Shown: piece after piece, positions 23,631 to 26,519 of the stretch
How the letters are laid out: each line of letters starts with the position of its first letter
Numbering within the stretch: the first letter of the stretch is position 1
Source of the DNA: an uncultured Clostridia bacterium
Lineage (GTDB): Bacteria; Bacillota; Clostridia; Oscillospirales; Acutalibacteraceae
Direction of reading: 5' to 3'
Length of the DNA: 26,519 bases
Assembly (NCBI GenBank): GCA_946626015.1
Contig: CAMOTT010000007.1
Coordinates: 1 to 26,519, forward strand
Made by a program: the position numbers and the translations under genes
Notes under the pieces: generated by a model
The model's input: the letters and a program-made list of their open reading frames with translations, nothing else
The model's database searches: none
What the model was told of the DNA's origin: nothing

Positions 23631-25070
23631 TTGGCTGAGCAAAAAAAACTTGTTGAAGAAATAACCTCCATGGAGGAGGACTTCGCCAAATGGTACACGG
23701 ACGTTGTAAAAAAGGCGGAGCTTATTGAATACACCAGCGTTAAAGGCTGTATGGTCATAAGGCCCTACGGCTATGCTATATGGGAGAATATCCAGCACAT
23801 TCTCGACGGGATGTTCAAGGCCACAGGGCACGAAAACGTCTGTATGCCCATGTTCATCCCCGAGAGTCTGCTCCAGAAGGAGAAGGATCACGTTGAAGGC
23901 TTTGCCCCCGAGGTCGCCTGGGTCACCTACGGCGGCAACGAGAAGCTGGAGGACAGGCTCTGCGTCCGTCCCACCTCCGAAACCCTTTTCTGCGAGCATT
24001 ACGCCAATATCATCCAATCCCACCGCGATCTGCCCAAGCTCTATAACCAGTGGGTCAGCGTGGTAAGGTGGGAGAAAACCACCCGTCCCTTCCTTCGCTC
24101 CAGAGAGTTCCTTTGGCAGGAGGGTCATACCATCCATGCAACAGCGGAGGAGGCTATCGAGGAGACCGAGCGTATGCTCAACGTCTACGCCGATTTCTGC
24201 CGGGACGCTCTGGCAATACCCGTTATCAAGGGCAAAAAGACCGAAAGCGACAAATTCGCCGGGGCTGTCTCCACCTACGCCATAGAGGCTCTTATGCACG
24301 ACGGCAAGGCTTTGCAGGCAGGCACAAGCCATTTCTTCGGGGACGGTTTCGCCCGCGCCTTCGGCATACAGTTCACCAGCAAAGAGAATAAACTTGAATA
24401 TCCTTTCCAGACCTCCTGGGGCGTTACCACCAGGCTCATTGGCGCCATCATAATGACCCACGGCGACAACAGCGGTCTTATCCTGCCGCCCCGTGTGGCT
24501 CCCATTCAGGTGGTCATCCTGCCCATCGCCCAGCACAAGCCCGGCGTGCTCGAAAAAGCTCGCGAGCTTAAGGAGAGGCTGGCGGGTTTCTGCCGCGTCA
24601 AGCTTGACGACTCCGACAACTCCGCAGGCTGGAAATTCTCCGAGTACGAGATGAAGGGCGTTCCCCTGAGGCTTGAGATCGGCCCCAAGGATATTGAAAA
24701 GAACCAGTGCGTCCTTGTCCGCAGAGATAACAGGGAGAAATATTTCGTCTCCCTTGACGAGCTTGAGACAAAGATTCCTGAGCTTCTGGACGCGGTTCAT
24801 AACGGTCTTTATCAGAAGGCTCTTGAAAACCGTGAGAACAGAACATACTCCTGCACCTCCATTGACGAGATAAAGCAGGTTCTTGCCGAAAAGGGCGACG
24901 GCTTTGTCAAAGCCATGTGGTGCGGAGACGAGGCCTGCGAGGACAGCGTCAAGGAGCAGACCGGCGTGGGTTCACGCTGCATCCCCTTTGAGCAGGAGCA
25001 TTTGAGCGACACCTGCGTCTGCTGCGGCAAGCCCGCAAAGGTCATGGTCTACTGGGGCAAGGCCTATTGA
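23631..25070 (+). CDS. proS: Prolyl-tRNA synthetase, type 3 (archaeal/eukaryal-like)
   Basis: The 479-residue class II synthetase charges tRNA-Pro. Class motifs are visible: motif 1 around IRPYGYAIWENIQHILDGMF, motif 2 in VVRWEKTTRPFLRSREFLWQ, motif 3 in GDNSGLILPPRVAP. HGCA-like anticodon binding follows (QVVILPIAQHKPGVLEKA). The editing insertion of the usual bacterial ProS is absent, and a C-terminal zinc-type domain with several Cys residues (MWCGDEACED, CVCCGKPAK) ends in WGKAY; both mark the type 3 form. The start is TTG 23631, with AAGGAAGAAGG (23611-23621) upstream and no ATG close by. It lies just after the ACP gene and ends at a terminator at 25089. Confidence 0.97.
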   Translation: MAEQKKLVEEITSMEEDFAKWYTDVVKKAELIEYTSVKGCMVIRPYGYAIWENIQHILDGMFKATGHENVCMPMFIPESLLQKEKDHVEGFAPEVAWVTYGGNEKLEDRLCVRPTSETLFCEHYANIIQSHRDLPKLYNQWVSVVRWEKTTRPFLRSREFLWQEGHTIHATAEEAIEETERMLNVYADFCRDALAIPVIKGKKTESDKFAGAVSTYAIEALMHDGKALQAGTSHFFGDGFARAFGIQFTSKENKLEYPFQTSWGVTTRLIGAIIMTHGDNSGLILPPRVAPIQVVILPIAQHKPGVLEKARELKERLAGFCRVKLDDSDNSAGWKFSEYEMKGVPLRLEIGPKDIEKNQCVLVRRDNREKYFVSLDELETKIPELLDAVHNGLYQKALENRENRTYSCTSIDEIKQVLAEKGDGFVKAMWCGDEACEDSVKEQTGVGSRCIPFEQEHLSDTCVCCGKPAKVMVYWGKAY

Positions 25071-25088
25071 TCTGAACATAAATATTTT

Positions 25089-25121
25089 AACGGAGCGGCT
25101 CTATGGAGCTGCTCCGTTTTC
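25089..25121 (+). terminator. Rho-independent terminator of proS
   Basis: AACGGAGCGGCTC (25089-25101) pairs with GAGCTGCTCCGTT (25106-25118) over 13 bp with one G-T wobble and a TATG loop. TTTTC follows. It starts 18 nt after the stop. Confidence 0.85.
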
Positions 25122-25145
25122 AGATGGCGCTTAAGCGGCACTAAA

Positions 25146-25176
25146 GATCACCCCGCAGGGACAACCTGCGGGGATC
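25146..25176 (-). terminator. Hairpin terminator of the four-helix-bundle gene
   Basis: CCCCGCAGG (25151-25159) and CCTGCGGGG (25165-25173) form a perfect 9-bp GC stem with a 5-nt loop, extended by GAT/ATC. It lies 5 nt past the stop of the minus-strand gene; the downstream T run (ATCTTT) is short. Confidence 0.65.
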
Positions 25177-25178
25177 GT

Positions 25179-25535
25179 TTATTTCGACTTTTCTTTAATT
25201 GTTTTTATGGTTGAGATCAGCATTCGCCTGATTGCACCGCAATTGTTTTGGATTGGCTTATATGTTTCTTCATCTATATATCCGGTTTCAAACAACAGTT
25301 CAAGCCAATATTCCGTTTCGTAAACCTCTTTGAGTGATATTTCAAATTTTGATATAAAGTCTTTTGTTCCTTGCGCATACTGCGCCTCATGAATATTCGC
25401 GCCTATGGATGTTCCGCTCCTCAGCAACTGATTTGTCAGTACGGACTCACGACTGTTTTGCTTGATATCTCTGCAAAGAATAACGATCTGCTTTGAAAAC
25501 TCTTTTGATTTAGAACGAAGTACGCTTTCAGCCAT
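25179..25535 (-). CDS. Four-helix-bundle protein, S23 / 23S rRNA-intervening-sequence / Avd-like family
   Basis: The 118-residue protein matches the family known as four-helix-bundle protein (PF05635/TIGR02436): an N-terminal FSKQIVILCRDIKQ helix, then the hallmark LLRSGTSIGANIHEAQYAQGTKDFISKFEISLKEVYETEYWLELL and a basic last helix (AIRRMLISTIKTIKEKSK). Members are encoded in rRNA intervening sequences, appear as the Avd accessory of diversity-generating retroelements, or stand alone; biochemical roles are mostly unknown, with nucleic-acid binding shown for Avd. No rRNA or reverse transcriptase is present here. I chose ATG 25535, 8 nt after GAGG (25547-25544); ATG 25538 is an equal alternative. 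Immediately upstream lies the inverted hairpin array (25579-25753). The gene is more AT-rich than its neighbours, which suggests transfer. Confidence 0.9.
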   Translation of the reverse strand: MAESVLRSKSKEFSKQIVILCRDIKQNSRESVLTNQLLRSGTSIGANIHEAQYAQGTKDFISKFEISLKEVYETEYWLELLFETGYIDEETYKPIQNNCGAIRRMLISTIKTIKEKSK

Positions 25536-25578
25536 CATTATCACCTCATTTTAATTGCAGCAATTATTCATCGTTTTT

Positions 25579-25753
25579 AGTTATATTGCCGCTTACGCGG
25601 CAGTTATATTATGCCTATCGGCATAGTTATATTGCTCCCGTCGGTCGCAGTTATATTATATTCGCCTCCTTAACTGCGCGCAGCGCAATATAACTCGCGA
25701 AGCGAATATAACCGGGCGGAGCTCAATATAACTCGCCGCAGGCGAATATAACT
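25579..25753. repeat. Inverted array of 9-bp units alternating with GC-rich mini-hairpins
   Basis: The unit AATATAACT occurs as AGTTATATT at 25579, 25602, 25625 and 25649 (left cluster) and as AATATAACT at 25687, 25705 (last base C), 25725 and 25745 (right cluster). A degenerate further unit (TTAACT) ends at 25675. Spacers are 9-15 nt palindromes that differ in sequence: GCCGC-TTAC-GCGGC, ATGCC-TATC-GGCAT and GCTCCCGTCGGTCGC on the left; GCGC-GCA-GCGC, CGC-GAA-GCG, GGGC-GGA-GCTC and CGCC-GCA-GGCG on the right. Stems are kept while sequences change. Read in the AATATAACT orientation, six of the seven loops start with G and end with A. The array lies between the four-helix-bundle gene and the tRNA-Thr terminator. 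It is not CRISPR. Confidence 0.92.
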
Positions 25754-25754
25754 G

Positions 25755-25788
25755 AAAAAAGCGTCTTTTGTCTACCGACAAAAGACAC
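25755..25788 (-). terminator. Terminator of tRNA-Thr
   Basis: On the minus strand GTGTCTTTTGTC (25788-25777) pairs with GACAAAAGACGC (25772-25761) around a GGTA loop and is followed by six T residues (25760-25755). It abuts the last unit of the hairpin array. Confidence 0.85.
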
Positions 25789-25795
25789 TTTTTTC

Positions 25796-25871
25796 TGGAG
25801 CTGGTGGACGGACTCGAACCCCCGACCTGCTGATTACAAATCAGCTGCTCTACCAACTGAGCTACACCAGC
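25796..25871 (-). tRNA. tRNA-Thr (anticodon UGU), CCA encoded
   Basis: The 76-nt gene folds into a full cloverleaf. Acceptor GCTGGTG pairs with CACCAGC, the D-arm reads AGCTCAGTTGGTAGAGC, the anticodon stem GCTGA/TCAGC encloses the loop TTTGTAA with anticodon TGT, and the T-arm contains GGTTCGAGTCC. The discriminator is T and CCA is encoded in the DNA. It is transcribed from its own promoter and terminated directly downstream. Confidence 0.96.
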
Positions 25872-25886
25872 GCTGAATGCTTGAAT

Positions 25887-25915
25887 AATATAACACAATT
25901 ATTCGGTGTAGTCAA
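25887..25915 (-). promoter_or_regulatory. Promoter of tRNA-Thr
   Basis: On the minus strand TTGACT (25915-25910), a 17-nt spacer and TATATT (25892-25887) lie just before the tRNA. Upstream of the -35 is an A/T tract containing a perfect 10-bp AT palindrome (25919-25942), placed like the UP elements of stable-RNA promoters. Confidence 0.8.
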
Positions 25916-25984
25916 GGGGTTTTTTAAAAATATTTAAAAAACACGAAAAAGAGTCTCTTTAACATTATATGGTTATAATTATTA

Positions 25985-26012
25985 TTGATTTTTTATTATG
26001 TTGTGTTATACT
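25985..26012 (+). promoter_or_regulatory. Promoter of the PAP2 gene
   Basis: TTGATT (25985-25990), a 16-nt spacer and TATACT (26007-26012) lie about 48 nt before the start codon. Confidence 0.55.
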
Positions 26013-26060
26013 TTTAAGTGGAGTTTTTCAGCTTAACAATATCTTTCAAGGAGGTTTGTC

Positions 26061-26519
26061 ATGGAAGCTATTCTGAAATTTGACTGGGCGGTCTTTCAAT
26101 GGGTGGAGAACAATCTCTGGAACCCGGTTCTTGACAAAATTTTTCCCATCATAACCATTTTCGGCAACAAGGGGCTGTTTTGGATAATCCTTGCCCTGCT
26201 GCTCTGCGCTTCCAAGAAATACCGCCGTGTGGGCATAATCATGGCGGTGGCTATCATCCTGGACGGCGTTTCGGTGAACCTGATACTCAAAAACGTGTTC
26301 GCCCGGCCCCGCCCCTTTGATCTGGAGCTTTGGAAGGGCGTGTTCCAGTACCCGGGGCTTATCAAAAAACCGGTGGATTTCTCCTTCCCCTCCGGGCACA
26401 CTGTGGTATGCTTTGCCGGGGCGGTCTCGCTGTTTGCCGCGGATAAAAAATGGATGGGCATTACCGGCATCATACTGGCGGCGCTTGTGGGCTTTTCGCG
26501 CATATACCTCCACGTGCAC
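26061..26519 (+). CDS. PAP2-superfamily membrane phosphatase, N-terminal part (runs off the window)
   Basis: The visible 153 residues contain all three phosphatase motifs of the PAP2 family: KNVFARPRPFD (motif 1, KX6RP), FPSGHTVVCFAG (motif 2, PSGH) and SRIYLHVH (motif 3, SRX5H), placed among hydrophobic helices (GLFWIILALLLCA, VGIIMAVAIILDGVSV, GITGIILAALVGF). It should dephosphorylate a lipid phosphate at the membrane, for example undecaprenyl pyrophosphate or phosphatidic acid; the substrate cannot be told from sequence. AAGGAGG (26048-26054) lies 6 nt before ATG 26061. The C-terminal helices are missing because the window ends here. Confidence 0.93.
   Translation, partial: MEAILKFDWAVFQWVENNLWNPVLDKIFPIITIFGNKGLFWIILALLLCASKKYRRVGIIMAVAIILDGVSVNLILKNVFARPRPFDLELWKGVFQYPGLIKKPVDFSFPSGHTVVCFAGAVSLFAADKKWMGITGIILAALVGFSRIYLHVH

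Noticed and set aside
23271..24800. Long open frame of about 509 codons on the minus strand
   Set aside because: It is antisense to proS and the ACP gene, has no recognisable domain and no ribosome binding site; the codon bias of proS explains the lack of stops.
25179..25535. rRNA intervening sequence
   Set aside because: The family name refers to 23S rRNA insertions, but no rRNA sequence flanks this gene.
25579..25753. CRISPR array
   Set aside because: Units are only 9 bp, occur on both strands, and the 9-15 nt spacers are palindromes rather than unrelated foreign sequence; no cas genes are near.
25179..25753. Diversity-generating retroelement (Avd plus template repeat)
   Set aside because: The protein is Avd-like, but there is no reverse transcriptase, no template/variable repeat pair and no target gene in the window.
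25656..25898. Small minus-strand coding frame
   Set aside because: It runs straight through the tRNA-Thr gene, its terminator and the hairpin array.

Overview
The window looks like a chromosomal segment of a Gram-positive Clostridia member, most likely of the Oscillospiraceae/Ruminococcaceae type. The reasons are the gene families (YwiB-ArgS pair, DnaD plus DnaC/DnaI-type loader, Tex, YmdB, type-3 ProS, K+-dependent membrane pyrophosphatase, GH36/GH10 enzymes), strong AGGAG-type ribosome binding sites, TTG and GTG starts, GC-rich genes separated by AT-rich gaps, and sigma-A-like promoters with TTGACA and TATAAT boxes. The species assignment is inference.

Left edge (1-2670, minus): the N-terminal 890 residues of a very large secreted surface protein (signal peptide, FIVAR-like helices, InlB-type repeat, GLUG-type module). 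It runs out of the window. Then (3007-6759, plus) comes an MMPL/RND-type membrane exporter whose reading frame continues without a stop through an internal ribosome binding site into a complete lipoprotein.

Plus-strand block 6818-11451: a consensus promoter, a YwiB-like DUF1934 protein, ArgS, a COG2509-type FAD oxidoreductase and a YkuD L,D-transpeptidase-like exported protein with an apparently missing start codon, ending at a hairpin shared with the convergent minus-strand operon. That operon (15568 to 11467) carries GH36 alpha-galactosidase, a membrane-anchored divergent GH10 protein and a SpoU/TrmH RNA methyltransferase. A divergent extended -10 promoter drives hppA (15824-17932).

Minus-strand replication/RNA operon (23046 to 18052): DnaD, DnaC/DnaI-like helicase loader, Tex and YmdB, with short intergenic gaps. 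Divergent from it lies an acyl carrier protein-ProS pair.

Right end: between the ProS terminator and the terminator of tRNA-Thr(UGU) sits a small cassette made of a four-helix-bundle (S23/Avd-like) protein gene and, just upstream of it, an array of at least eight 9-bp units (AATATAACT) in two inverted clusters. The units are separated by mini-hairpins. Read in the unit's own orientation, most hairpin loops have the form GNA or GNNA. This gene-plus-hairpin-array pairing is the most likely undescribed system in the window. The window ends inside a PAP2-family phosphatase gene.
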